From Flavobacterium subsaxonicum WB 4.1-42 = DSM 21790 (GTDB lineage Bacteria; Bacteroidota; Bacteroidia; Flavobacteriales; Flavobacteriaceae): a DNA stretch of 64,000 bases. Shown here one piece after another: positions 45,326 to 53,851 of the stretch (positions within the stretch are counted from its first letter, which is position 1; every line of letters begins with the position of its first letter). Location of the stretch: contig NZ_AUGP01000029.1 in assembly GCF_000422725.1 (NCBI RefSeq), forward strand, positions 114,683 through 178,682, given 5' to 3'. A program made the translations under genes and the position numbers. Under the pieces are notes generated by a model. The model was not told the DNA's origin. It made no database searches and was given only the letters and a program-made list of their open reading frames with translations.

Positions 45326-45892
45326 ATGAATATTATAGAAAGTACCGTTTACAAAAAAGAAGATTTTACTCAACACCCATTGCCTGTTGCCGAATATGAT
45401 AACTGTACTTTTATAGATTGCCAGTTTAGCAACGCCAACCTTACCGGCATTATTTTTACCGAATGCCGCTTTGATGGCTGCAACCTGGGTACGGCCAACG
45501 CTAAGGGTACGGCTTTTAAAGATGCTACTTTTATTAATTGTAAACTGTTAGGGCTTAACTTTAGCGTGTGCGAACCGTTCTTATTTTCGGTACAGTTTGA
45601 GGGTTGCCAGCTGCAATTTGCATCGTTTTATAACCTTAAGCTTAAAAGCACCAAATTTATAAAATGCAATGTGCAGGAGGTTGATTTTACCCAATCCGAT
45701 CTTAGCGGTGCCACCTTTAAAGAGTGCGATTTGCTTAAAGCGGTCTTCCAGAATACCGTTTTAGAGAAAACCGACTTCAGGTCTGCGTACAACTATGCCC
45801 TTGACCCGGAAATGAACCGCATTAAAAAAGCAAAATTCAGCCGCGAAGGCCTGCCGGGACTACTGCACAAATATGGGATTGATATTTCGTAA
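45326..45892 (+). CDS. Pentapeptide-repeat protein (Qnr/MfpA-like size)
   Basis: The product has 188 residues. Nearly the whole length follows A(D/N)LXX pentapeptide spacing (CTFIDCQFSNANLTGIIFTECRFDGCNLGTANAKGTAFKDATF ...), which folds into a right-handed quadrilateral beta-helix. The end (YNYALDPEMNRIKKAKFSREGLPGLLHKYGIDIS) is a helical cap. Similar small pentapeptide proteins include DNA-gyrase-protecting Qnr and MfpA, but many others have unknown roles, so no resistance function is claimed. No signal peptide is seen, so it is probably cytosolic. It is followed by a terminator. Confidence 0.92.
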   Translation: MNIIESTVYKKEDFTQHPLPVAEYDNCTFIDCQFSNANLTGIIFTECRFDGCNLGTANAKGTAFKDATFINCKLLGLNFSVCEPFLFSVQFEGCQLQFASFYNLKLKSTKFIKCNVQEVDFTQSDLSGATFKECDLLKAVFQNTVLEKTDFRSAYNYALDPEMNRIKKAKFSREGLPGLLHKYGIDIS

Positions 45893-45914
45893 CCCTATAC
45901 ATAACCTGACTCAT

Positions 45915-45947
45915 AAATTCCTGCTTCTTAAGTGGGAATTTTTATTT
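45915..45947 (+). terminator. Terminator after the pentapeptide-repeat gene
   Basis: AAATTCC (45915-45921) pairs with GGAATTT (45935-45941), followed by a T-rich tract. Confidence 0.65.
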
Positions 45948-45982
45948 TATTTAACAAGCATTTTTTTATTACATTTGACTTA

Positions 45983-45990
45983 TAAGTTTG
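45983..45990 (+). promoter_or_regulatory. -7 element of the S9 peptidase gene
   Basis: TAAGTTTG matches TAnnTTTG and lies 31 bp before the ATG. A -33 box at the right distance is not seen. Confidence 0.45.
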
Positions 45991-46021
45991 ATAAACAAAC
46001 AAATAACCAACCTTTAATATA

Positions 46022-47941
46022 ATGAAAAATACGTATCCTTACCTTTTAGGAGGCTTGCTGCTGTGCGCAGTTTCCTGCCAGAAAGAAGAAAAAGCCGAGG
46101 CGCGCATACCTAAACAATTTGCCCTGGAAGACCTGTTTGACACTAAAAGCATAGCGGGTGCTGATTTTAGCCCTGACGAAACTAAGATATTGGTAGACAA
46201 CAACACTACCGGAATTTTTAACGCCTACGAACTTAATATTGCCGATACTACGCAAACTGCTCTAACCAAATCTACTAAAGAGTCTGTTTTTGCGGTAGAT
46301 TATTTGCCGGGCAACGCCAATAAGTTTGTATACTCCAGCGACCAGGGTGGTAACGAAGACAGCCACCTTTATGTAATGGACCGTAAAACCGGCACTCCAC
46401 AAGACATTACCCCATGGCAGGGAAGCAAAAATATGTTTGGCCGCTGGACTATAGACAACAAGAGCTTTTACCTTATAAGCAACAAGCGCGACCCCAAGTA
46501 CTTTGACCTCTACAAGATGGATACCCTTACCTGGACACCTACCCTGCTTTACGAAAATAAAGATGGCATACAGCCTTACACTATTAGTAACAACGACCAA
46601 TATGTTGCCCTGACTCAGGAAATAACGGCCGATAAAAGCGAGCTGTTTTTGTATGACAACAAAACAAAAACCTCTAAACGCATTAGCAATGATAATGAGG
46701 CCAACTGGAACCCGGTAACTTTTGAAAGGGATAACACTGCATTGTACTACACCAGCAACGATGACAATGAGTTTAATGCCCTTTATAAATATGATATTGC
46801 CAGCGGTAAGTCGACCAAGGTATTTTCGGATAAATGGGATGTTGCAGGTGTAAGCCTTAGCAAAAATGGTAAATACCACGCCGTTTTTATTAATGATGAT
46901 GGTAAAAATAAAGTATTGCTTTTTGACCATGCTACCAACAAACAAATAGACCTGCCCGATCTGGAAGACGGGGATATTTTAGATGTAATAATATCAGAAT
47001 CGGAAACCAAGCTATTGCTAACCGTGGGCAGCAGTACGAGTTCTGCGAACCTGTATGTGTACGATATGGCTACCAAAAAATTAAAGCAGCTTACGCGTAC
47101 ACTATCTAAAAAAATAGACCAAAACGATCTTGTTAAAGCCGAGGTAGTGCGCTTTAAATCGTTTGATGGTAAAGAGATTCCCGCTATTTATTACAAGCCG
47201 CTACAGGCCTCTAAAGAGGCTAAAGTACCTGCGCTTGTTTGGGTACATGGTGGCCCGGGTGGGCAAAGCCGCATTAACTATTCCAACGCCATACAGTATT
47301 ATGTAAACCATGGCTATGCGGTGCTTGCGGTAAACAACCGTGGCAGCAGTGGCTATGGCAAAACTTTTTACAAGCTTGATAATAAAGACCACAGTAACGG
47401 CGACCTTAAAGATTGCATTTGGGGTAAAAAGTGGCTGGCCCAGCAGGATTACATCGACCCAAATGCCATTGGCATTTATGGCGGCAGCTATGGCGGTTGT
47501 ATGGTGTTAGGTGCATTGGCATTTCACCCTGAAGAGTTTAAAGTGGGTGTAGATTTATTTGGTGTTGCCAACTGGCCGCGCACGCTTAAAAGCATACCCG
47601 CCTATTGGGAGGCCGGCCGAAAAGCCATGTATGATGAAGTGGGCGACCCTTACAGCGCCGATAGCGTTAGGCTTAAAAATATTTCGCCACTATACAACTA
47701 TCAAAAAATCAACAAGCCACTTATTGTATTACAGGGCTCTAACGATGTTAGGGTGCTGCCCATAGAAAGCGAAGAAATTGTAAACGGCGTAAAAAAGAAC
47801 GGTGTACCGGTAGAGTATGTTGTTTTCCCTGACGAAGGCCACGGCTTTATGAAAAAAGAAAACCAGCTTACAGCCGCCAAAAAAACACTTGCCTTTTTAG
47901 ACAAGTACCTTAAACCAAAAGCACAGCCTGTTGCCAAATAA
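46022..47941 (+). CDS. Prolyl oligopeptidase-family (S9) peptidase lipoprotein
   Basis: The product has 639 residues. The start LLGGLLLCAVSCQKEEK contains a lipobox-like Cys. An N-terminal beta-propeller (residues ~35-360, with repeated FSPDETKILVDNN- and SSDQGGNEDSHLYVMD-type blades) precedes an alpha/beta-hydrolase domain. The catalytic Ser is in the GGSYGG box (YGGSYGGCMVLGALA), with Asp and His in QGSNDVRVLPIESEEIV and FPDEGHGF. S9C-like acylaminoacyl or dipeptidyl peptidases act on short peptides. It is probably anchored to a membrane from the periplasmic side and used for peptide nutrition. A strong terminator follows. Confidence 0.94.
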   Translation: MKNTYPYLLGGLLLCAVSCQKEEKAEARIPKQFALEDLFDTKSIAGADFSPDETKILVDNNTTGIFNAYELNIADTTQTALTKSTKESVFAVDYLPGNANKFVYSSDQGGNEDSHLYVMDRKTGTPQDITPWQGSKNMFGRWTIDNKSFYLISNKRDPKYFDLYKMDTLTWTPTLLYENKDGIQPYTISNNDQYVALTQEITADKSELFLYDNKTKTSKRISNDNEANWNPVTFERDNTALYYTSNDDNEFNALYKYDIASGKSTKVFSDKWDVAGVSLSKNGKYHAVFINDDGKNKVLLFDHATNKQIDLPDLEDGDILDVIISESETKLLLTVGSSTSSANLYVYDMATKKLKQLTRTLSKKIDQNDLVKAEVVRFKSFDGKEIPAIYYKPLQASKEAKVPALVWVHGGPGGQSRINYSNAIQYYVNHGYAVLAVNNRGSSGYGKTFYKLDNKDHSNGDLKDCIWGKKWLAQQDYIDPNAIGIYGGSYGGCMVLGALAFHPEEFKVGVDLFGVANWPRTLKSIPAYWEAGRKAMYDEVGDPYSADSVRLKNISPLYNYQKINKPLIVLQGSNDVRVLPIESEEIVNGVKKNGVPVEYVVFPDEGHGFMKKENQLTAAKKTLAFLDKYLKPKAQPVAK

Positions 47942-47948
47942 AAATATC

Positions 47949-47982
47949 AAACCCCCGTTTATTGCTAAACGGGGGTTTGTTT
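47949..47982 (+). terminator. Terminator of the S9 peptidase gene
   Basis: A perfect 13 bp stem (47949-47961 with 47966-47978) with a TTGC loop precedes a T-rich run. It lies between convergent genes and may serve both. Confidence 0.88.
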
Positions 47983-50274
47983 TTAACGGCGGGCCCTAAA
48001 ATAATCAGTAAAGGCGGTACAGCTGCTTTCACTGCTTAGCTCTTTATAATACTCAGGATATTTGTTTAGTATGGCCGTATAATAATCGCCCTTGTTATCT
48101 CCTTTTTCATCATCTATATGTGCCATCATACGCAGGCATAATGCTTTAAACTTAGCTGTTTTAGCATGCTTTATTGCCAGAGTATAGTATTTTTTTGCAA
48201 GGTTAGCTTCACGATATTCTTTTTCATCTTCAGCTATGGTGGTATTATAATTACTTGTCCAGTAAAAACGTCGCATCATCCAGGAATTGCCGTCCTCTGT
48301 CATATTATAGTAGCATGTGGCAACTAAAAAGTAATAATAGTCCCTATCTTTCTCTTTAACATTTTCGGCCTTGTCCAGATAATTTATCAGGTATTTTGTA
48401 ACCGTATATTTATTGTACATAATACTATCTTTTACCGGTATAAATTTGGGTGTATGTTTAATATCGTAAAACGGGCTTTTATTAAACAGGTCGCCATAAA
48501 AATCTGCTTTTCCACGTTCCCATGCCGAATAATTCATATCCCAGTATTCCCTGCCCACACTTTTAAAGCTCGACAGTGCCTCTTTTAATTTATTCTGCCT
48601 TATGTACTGTGTACCTAAAAGATCGTACAGACTTTTTACCTCATTTTTAAGCGAGCTGAATTTCCACACCGAAAATGCATCCTGAGCGGTATTTTTTTCA
48701 ATTGCCCTTATAAGCCCGATGGTTTGCTGTGGCGTATAATACACATTTATGTAGTCAAAATAATTGGTATAAAAATCGCCGTAGGTAGTATCATCATTTT
48801 TAAGGGTACGCCAATAAGCCGCTGCCGAATCGTTATCGTATTCTCCCGTATAATCAACATCATTGGTAAGTTTAGAATATAATAGGGCGGCATCGCTGGT
48901 ATTGCCTTTATACTCTAACTCCCGCCCAAGTGCAAACAAAAACTTCTGGTTTTTTTTATTACTCAAGATTACAGGCTTAACATTATCTAAAATAACGGCG
49001 TTGTCCTGCGGCTGACTGGCAGTGAGTGCCAGCGCTTTTAGCTGTTGCAACTGTTTAAAGGCAGTGGTATTTTTATTTAAAACAGTTTCTAAAGATGCAA
49101 TACTATTAAGGCATGCAGCGTAGTTTTTTACCGAAAACAATAGCTGCACTTCGGCAAGTTTCCAGAATTGTGCATTTTCAACAACAGATTTATCTACAGA
49201 TTGTACAAATTGCAGCACCTTTGCAGCATACTGCCTGTCGTGTTCTACCCTTTCTAAAACAATTTTTGCAGAATCATCCATCGTATCATAGTTGGTAACA
49301 ATAGATGGAGCAAAAAGCGAATAGTAAGGCGTATATATCCAATCTTCTATCTTATTTACCTCGCGCAGCAGTAAAAAAGACAGCCCTTCTGAACCTGCAT
49401 TATATCTGTAAGCTTCTTTTATTTCTTCTAAGGCGCGGTCAGACCGTATTATGCCCGCAAGCACGTACACATTGGCACGTTCTTCGTTAGTTTTCGCAAA
49501 TTTTAAAACCTTATCAAAAGGTATTGCCCTATTGTAGCTCCAGCTAATCATAAAGCGTTTTTCGGGGGCATGGGCAAATACCTGTGCCGCATAAAAGTTA
49601 GCCAGTGCCGGATCGGTCTCGGTAAGCGTTGTAAAATAAAGGCTCCAGTAATAAACAATATCCTTATTTTTTATGGTAGCAAAAAAAGTATCGAACAAAC
49701 TGCGCAGCTTATCTTTTTGTTCATTATAATAAGCCATGCGTATGGCTAAAAAAGTATAGCGCAGCTTGAGCTCTGTATTGTCAGCTTTTGCTGCCAGTAC
49801 TATAGCCTGGTCTATAATATTGGTACGCTGTGGTATGGTAATATTATCTGTACGCTCCCAAGGGTCTTCGTAATAGGTATTCATAAGCTCGCATTTTTTT
49901 GCGAACAGCAAATAATTTATAGCCTGGGTATCTTTAACTGCAAACAGGTATTTTACCATTTTGTTGTCCGATTTTTTATTAAAATCTTTATCAGATAGGG
50001 TGTAAACTGCTTTTTTAATTTCTGCCTGAGGCACCTTACCCTTGCAGTAGTTATACCACAACTGTATGTTAGGTTCGGTTTCGTTAACACCGTAAAGTTC
50101 TTTAGGGCTAAACGATTGTGACGAATAATCAAATTCTGAAAAGGTTTTATAGCCATAATACCGCGGCTTAAAAAAGCAAAAGCGTATATCTTCGCCATAC
50201 GGATAAAAACCGCAAGCATTGGCAGTAATACTGCTACTTAGTAAAACCAGTATAAAAAGCTGCAATTTCTTCAT
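47983..50274 (-). CDS. Large exported helical-repeat protein, unknown
   Basis: The product has 763 residues. An N-terminal signal peptide (KKLQLFILVLLSSSITANA) precedes a Cys at residue 21 and the unusual block CGFYPYGEDIRFCFFKPRYYGYKTFSEFDYSSQSFSPKEL. The rest is alpha-helical with TPR/SEL1-like spacing, for example GLIRAIEKNTAQDAFSVWKFSSL, LYDLLGTQYIRQNKLKEALSSFKSV and KKYYTLAIKHAKTAKFKALCLRMMAHI. I do not recognise a named family. The helical repeats suggest a periplasmic scaffold. It overlaps the preceding lipoprotein gene by 41 bp, so the two are almost certainly translated together. Confidence 0.85.
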   Translation of the reverse strand: MKKLQLFILVLLSSSITANACGFYPYGEDIRFCFFKPRYYGYKTFSEFDYSSQSFSPKELYGVNETEPNIQLWYNYCKGKVPQAEIKKAVYTLSDKDFNKKSDNKMVKYLFAVKDTQAINYLLFAKKCELMNTYYEDPWERTDNITIPQRTNIIDQAIVLAAKADNTELKLRYTFLAIRMAYYNEQKDKLRSLFDTFFATIKNKDIVYYWSLYFTTLTETDPALANFYAAQVFAHAPEKRFMISWSYNRAIPFDKVLKFAKTNEERANVYVLAGIIRSDRALEEIKEAYRYNAGSEGLSFLLLREVNKIEDWIYTPYYSLFAPSIVTNYDTMDDSAKIVLERVEHDRQYAAKVLQFVQSVDKSVVENAQFWKLAEVQLLFSVKNYAACLNSIASLETVLNKNTTAFKQLQQLKALALTASQPQDNAVILDNVKPVILSNKKNQKFLFALGRELEYKGNTSDAALLYSKLTNDVDYTGEYDNDSAAAYWRTLKNDDTTYGDFYTNYFDYINVYYTPQQTIGLIRAIEKNTAQDAFSVWKFSSLKNEVKSLYDLLGTQYIRQNKLKEALSSFKSVGREYWDMNYSAWERGKADFYGDLFNKSPFYDIKHTPKFIPVKDSIMYNKYTVTKYLINYLDKAENVKEKDRDYYYFLVATCYYNMTEDGNSWMMRRFYWTSNYNTTIAEDEKEYREANLAKKYYTLAIKHAKTAKFKALCLRMMAHIDDEKGDNKGDYYTAILNKYPEYYKELSSESSCTAFTDYFRARR

Positions 50275-51262
50275 GGCTGTAACGGCTTAATTGTTCTTGA
50301 TCTAAATGAAAAAGGCTTACGGTAATATCTCTATCCAGTGGTACATATTTTTTTATAATGGCTACCGCCTTATTTAACTGTTCTGCGGTTTGCTCCTCTA
50401 TCTTTACCTTATCGCCGGACCTGATGTAAAAATCATTTATAACAGTATCTTTTTTAACCGTATACCACAAAGGCTTGTTTGGGGTAAGAATGGTTTTAAT
50501 ATCTTTAGTATTGGTATAAACAACCTGTGCAAAATGGTCGTTTTGGTACACCTGCATCCACGAATATACGGGCAGGGCCACATCCAGGTGCAACGGATAC
50601 TTTTTACCCGAATTTAAATAGGCATGCAACTCATTAATATCCAGTATCGAATTTTTTTCGCGTTCTTGTAACGGGTTTAAAAGATTGTAGCACATAAGCA
50701 TGGCTTTATCTACCGGTGGTACTCCCATTTTATCCGGATACTTGTAAGGATAAAGACGCAACGTACAGCTTATCTTTTTGCCCGATACCTGTTTTAATTT
50801 TTTAAGAAAGTAAAAATAACTGTCTTTTGTACTAAGAGTCCAGTCGCAATCCATCTGGTACTCGTCTACATTGGCTACGTTATGAAACTTATCTTTCGTG
50901 TATTTATCTATCAAAAAATTAACGTTGTCGGCCAGTGCATCCATGTCTGATGGCTTCGCTTTTTTAAACACCTCATTAGTAATATATACTGTAGGTATAA
51001 GGCTTGTAATGTTATCGTTGCTGTAAAGATGCAAATCAGTTTTAGCAATCGGTACATAACCCACAAGGTCATTTTTCTCTACCTCAAAAAACTTTACATA
51101 AATTTTCTTTACCTGTAACGTATCCATCAGTTTATTTTCCTGATCTGAAAGTTGGTAATCGTTGCTTTTCCAAAAATAGAAAGCCCTTTCAACACGCTCT
51201 GCCTTGTGCGAACACGACCATAACAATGCCGGCAGCAGTGCCAGCAAAAACATTTTTTTCAT
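50234..51262 (-). CDS. Lipoprotein, possible TIM-barrel (DUF3142-like) domain, unknown
   Basis: The product has 342 residues from the ATG at 51262 (MKKMFLLALLPALLWSCS); a longer form adds seven residues. LLPALLWSC is a lipobox. The mature domain has alternating beta/alpha segments (VKKIYVKFFEV, DNITSLIPTVYIT, VDEYQMDCDW, KISCTLRLYPYKYPDK, KAMLMCYNLLNP, HLDVALPVYSW) that look like a TIM barrel. Asp/Glu residues at the strand ends are reminiscent of DUF3142/glycosidase-like folds. That comparison is tentative. Its stop codon lies inside the start of the 763-residue gene, giving a 41 bp overlap. Confidence 0.82.
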   Translation of the reverse strand: MKKMFLLALLPALLWSCSHKAERVERAFYFWKSNDYQLSDQENKLMDTLQVKKIYVKFFEVEKNDLVGYVPIAKTDLHLYSNDNITSLIPTVYITNEVFKKAKPSDMDALADNVNFLIDKYTKDKFHNVANVDEYQMDCDWTLSTKDSYFYFLKKLKQVSGKKISCTLRLYPYKYPDKMGVPPVDKAMLMCYNLLNPLQEREKNSILDINELHAYLNSGKKYPLHLDVALPVYSWMQVYQNDHFAQVVYTNTKDIKTILTPNKPLWYTVKKDTVINDFYIRSGDKVKIEEQTAEQLNKAVAIIKKYVPLDRDITVSLFHLDQEQLSRYSHEEIAAFYTGFTK

Positions 51263-51332
51263 GAGGGATATTGGTTTAGGCATGTAACGTAAAATCGTAT
51301 TAAAATTATATGATTTGTTCAGTATATTTAAT

Positions 51333-51361
51333 AAAAAAACCTGCTTATTTCTAAACAGGTT
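51333..51361 (-). terminator. Terminator of pepD
   Basis: AACCTG (51338-51343) pairs with CAGGTT (51356-51361), followed on the minus strand by T7. It lies 52 bp after the pepD stop. Confidence 0.72.
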
Positions 51362-51413
51362 ATTAACTTTTTTATTGACCTACGTCTGTCAAATGATAAC
51401 TGACAACTGATGA

Positions 51414-52877
51414 CTATTTTACCGGTATGTTCTCCAGTATTTCCAGTACAAATTTCCAGTATTTTTGAGCAGATGATATGCTTGCCCTTTCATCGGGGCT
51501 ATGGGCACCTTTAATGGTAGGCCCAAAAGATATCATATCCATATCCGGGTAGTTGGTGCCTAAAATACCACACTCAAGGCCGGCATGGCAGGCGGCAACA
51601 TTAGGCTTTTCACCGTTTTGTTTTTCGTAAATATCTTTAAGCACCTCTAAAATAGCCGAATCTACATTAGGTGTCCAGCCCGGGTACGAGCCGCTTTGGG
51701 TAACCTCGCAGCCAATAAGTTCGAAAGTGGCGCGTAAGGCATCGGCAAGGTCTATCTTAGAACTCTCTACAGACGAACGCGTAAGGCAGCCAATGTAAAT
51801 TTTGCCGTCTTTTACAATAACGCGGGCAATGTTGTTAGAGGTTTCTACAAGGCCTGAAATATCAGCACTCATGCGATACACTCCATTATGCGCAGCATAA
51901 ATGGCACGAATAAGGCCTTCCTGCACACCAAGGTCCATAACCTTTTGCGGTACAACATCTATTTTTTCGAAGATAATTTCCAGGTTAGGCTCCATGGTTT
52001 TAAGCTCGGCTTTAATTTCGCCAATAACCTGTTGCATATCAAACACAAAAGCTTCATCAAAAATGGTAGAGATAATAACTGTAGCAACGCTCTCTCGCGG
52101 AATAGCGTTACGCAGGCTGCCACCATTAATTTCAACTATCTGAAGGCCAAAATTCTCAAAGCTGTCAAATAATAAACGGTTCATAATTTTATTGGCATTA
52201 CCCAACCCTTTATGAATATCCATACCACTGTGGCCACCATTTAAACCTTTAACAGTAATAGTGTATGCCGCCGAATTTTCGGGGGTATCCTCTGTATTAT
52301 ACTCACGCTCTGCGGTAACATCTATACCACCGGCACAGCCAATACCAATTTCGTCATCCTCCTCAGTATCTAAATTTAAAAGAATATCACCTTTAAGCAA
52401 TCCGCCTTTAAGGCCCATAGCACCCGTCATTCCGGTTTCTTCATCAATAGTAAACAAGGCTTCAAGAGCCGGATGTTTAATATCGGTGCTTTCTAAAACA
52501 GCCATAATAGTAGCAACACCAAGACCGTTATCTGCACCCAGGGTTGTGCCTTTAGCACGCACCCAGTCGGCATCTACATACATTTCTATTCCCTGCGTAT
52601 CAAAATCAAAAACGGTATCGCCATTTTTTTGATGCACCATATCCAGGTGGCTTTGCAGCACAACCGTTTTACGGTTTTCTAAACCCGGTGTGGCAGGTTT
52701 TTTAATAATAACGTTGCCCACCTCGTCTACAATGGTTTCAAGGTTTAATTTCTCGCCAAACCCTTTAATAAAAGCAATAACCCTTTCTTCTTTTTTAGAC
52801 GGGCGTGGTACTTCATTCAGGTCGGCAAATTTATTCCAGAGCGCTTTTGGCTCCAGGTTTCTTATTTCCTGGCTCAT
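51414..52877 (-). CDS. pepD: Aminoacyl-histidine dipeptidase (M20 family)
   Basis: The 487-residue zinc metallopeptidase matches PepD. Visible motifs are VVLQSHLDMVHQK with the first metal His/Asp pair, RAKGTTLGADNGLGVA, LFTIDEETGMTGA with the catalytic Glu pair, NLDTEEDDEIGIGCAGG, GLNGGHSGMDIHKGLGNA and the C-terminal ACHAGLECGIL and FGPTIKGAHSPDE. It cleaves Xaa-His and other dipeptides in the cytosol. It is monocistronic with its own terminator. Confidence 0.95.
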   Translation of the reverse strand: MSQEIRNLEPKALWNKFADLNEVPRPSKKEERVIAFIKGFGEKLNLETIVDEVGNVIIKKPATPGLENRKTVVLQSHLDMVHQKNGDTVFDFDTQGIEMYVDADWVRAKGTTLGADNGLGVATIMAVLESTDIKHPALEALFTIDEETGMTGAMGLKGGLLKGDILLNLDTEEDDEIGIGCAGGIDVTAEREYNTEDTPENSAAYTITVKGLNGGHSGMDIHKGLGNANKIMNRLLFDSFENFGLQIVEINGGSLRNAIPRESVATVIISTIFDEAFVFDMQQVIGEIKAELKTMEPNLEIIFEKIDVVPQKVMDLGVQEGLIRAIYAAHNGVYRMSADISGLVETSNNIARVIVKDGKIYIGCLTRSSVESSKIDLADALRATFELIGCEVTQSGSYPGWTPNVDSAILEVLKDIYEKQNGEKPNVAACHAGLECGILGTNYPDMDMISFGPTIKGAHSPDERASISSAQKYWKFVLEILENIPVK

Positions 52878-52906
52878 GTAAATGTTATGTATTTAGTGTT
52901 GTTGTT

Positions 52907-53248
52907 TTATTGGATAGCCTCTATTCTGTTTTTAAAAACATTTACCAATTTGTTGCTCTCATTCAATATTAATATATCATTCCATAATTTGGACGTAGTA
53001 TCGTAAAAATCTTTCATTTTCATATTACCAAAACGTATATGAATAACTTTAGGAGGTGGTTGACGTAGTAAAATTTTATTTGAAAAGTCACTGTCTTTGG
53101 TAATGATAGTCATATCATTCTCCTGTGCATATCTCCAAATTTGTTCATCCGACCATTCGTCATTAATATCTTTTTGATGAACAAAATTCTCGGTATTCCA
53201 TAAAGAAAAATAATATGGCAGATTAACATCAATTAAAAAGTCGGCCAT
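52907..53248 (-). CDS. DUF5615 PIN-like protein, likely toxin partner
   Basis: The 113-residue protein starts MADFLIDVNLP, with the DUF5615/Mut7-C-type PIN-like acidic residue Asp8. A second acidic site is in TIITKDSDFSNKILL, and PKVIHIRFGNM follows. PIN-like proteins are often nucleases. It is paired with an upstream DUF433 gene whose stop is one base before this gene's ATG, the usual antitoxin-toxin order for this family pair. RNase activity is inferred from the fold, not shown. Confidence 0.88.
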   Translation of the reverse strand: MADFLIDVNLPYYFSLWNTENFVHQKDINDEWSDEQIWRYAQENDMTIITKDSDFSNKILLRQPPPKVIHIRFGNMKMKDFYDTTSKLWNDILILNESNKLVNVFKNRIEAIQ

Positions 53249-53249
53249 A

Positions 53250-53483
53250 TTAAGCGACAGTTTTAATAGTGAAGTTTCTATTCATTAAGTCAGATGCAAA
53301 TTTTATACAAGCATCAATATCTTCAAGCACTAAAGAAGGATATTGATTAAGAATTTCTTCCTTGGTTTCTCCTGCTCCTAAAAATTCAAGAATAGTTTGT
53401 ACAGTAATACGTTTGCCACGGATAGTAGGTTTTCCATTGCAAAGCTTTTCGTCAATCGTAATTCTGTCAGCTATATATTCCAT
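53250..53483 (-). CDS. DUF433 protein, likely antitoxin partner
   Basis: The product has 77 residues from the ATG at 53483 (MEYIADRITIDEKLCNGKPTIRGKRITV); a longer ORF begins upstream of the promoter -7 element and is rejected. The DUF433 pattern CNGKPTIRGKRITVQTILEFLGAGETKEEILNQYPSLVLEDIDACIKFA is complete. DUF433 proteins carry a helix-turn-helix-like segment and usually accompany DUF5615 genes. A promoter -7 element (TATCTTTG) lies 20 bp upstream. Confidence 0.9.
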   Translation of the reverse strand: MEYIADRITIDEKLCNGKPTIRGKRITVQTILEFLGAGETKEEILNQYPSLVLEDIDACIKFASDLMNRNFTIKTVA

Positions 53484-53503
53484 CTTTTCAAAATATAAGT
53501 ATA

Positions 53504-53511
53504 CAAAGATA
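53504..53511 (-). promoter_or_regulatory. -7 element of the DUF433/DUF5615 pair
   Basis: TATCTTTG on the minus strand matches TAnnTTTG exactly and lies 20 bp before the DUF433 ATG. Confidence 0.6.
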
Positions 53512-53522
53512 ATCAATTTGAA

Positions 53523-53783
53523 TTATAAAAAATACTCTTTAAAAATGCCCTTTACGTTCTTATCTTCGACCTCTCCCAACCATATATTTTTGGGCTGAAG
53601 GCTAACCACAGGGGCGCATTTGCAATTATCGGTGCAGTCCATACGCACAACGGTAACCTCTTTTTTAAGTCCGTTGTCTTTAATGGCCTGCTTAAATTGT
53701 TGACGGATATCATCGCTATACCGCCCACACTTTTTACCATCGCAAACAAAAATAACCTTCTTGGGTGCATCAATCTTTTTCAT
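53523..53783 (-). CDS. Thioredoxin-like 2Fe-2S ferredoxin protein
   Basis: The product has 86 residues from the ATG at 53783 (MKKIDAPKKVIFVCDGKKCGR). The four Cys ligands occur as C-x4-C (CDGKKC) and CTDNCKCAP, the spacing of thioredoxin-fold [2Fe-2S] proteins. Such proteins occur alone or as the NuoE/HoxE-like part of larger complexes; here the gene stands alone, so its redox partner is unknown. It is probably cytosolic. Confidence 0.88.
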   Translation of the reverse strand: MKKIDAPKKVIFVCDGKKCGRYSDDIRQQFKQAIKDNGLKKEVTVVRMDCTDNCKCAPVVSLQPKNIWLGEVEDKNVKGIFKEYFL

Positions 53784-53851
53784 GGGGCAATTTGTGTTTA
53801 TCCAATACAAAAATACTACTTATATTTACTTACCCATTTTATTTAACCCAA

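Noticed and set aside
45326..45892. Calling the pentapeptide-repeat protein a quinolone-resistance (Qnr) gene
   Set aside because: Length and fold are similar, but pentapeptide repeats are widespread and no resistance-specific residues could be verified by eye.
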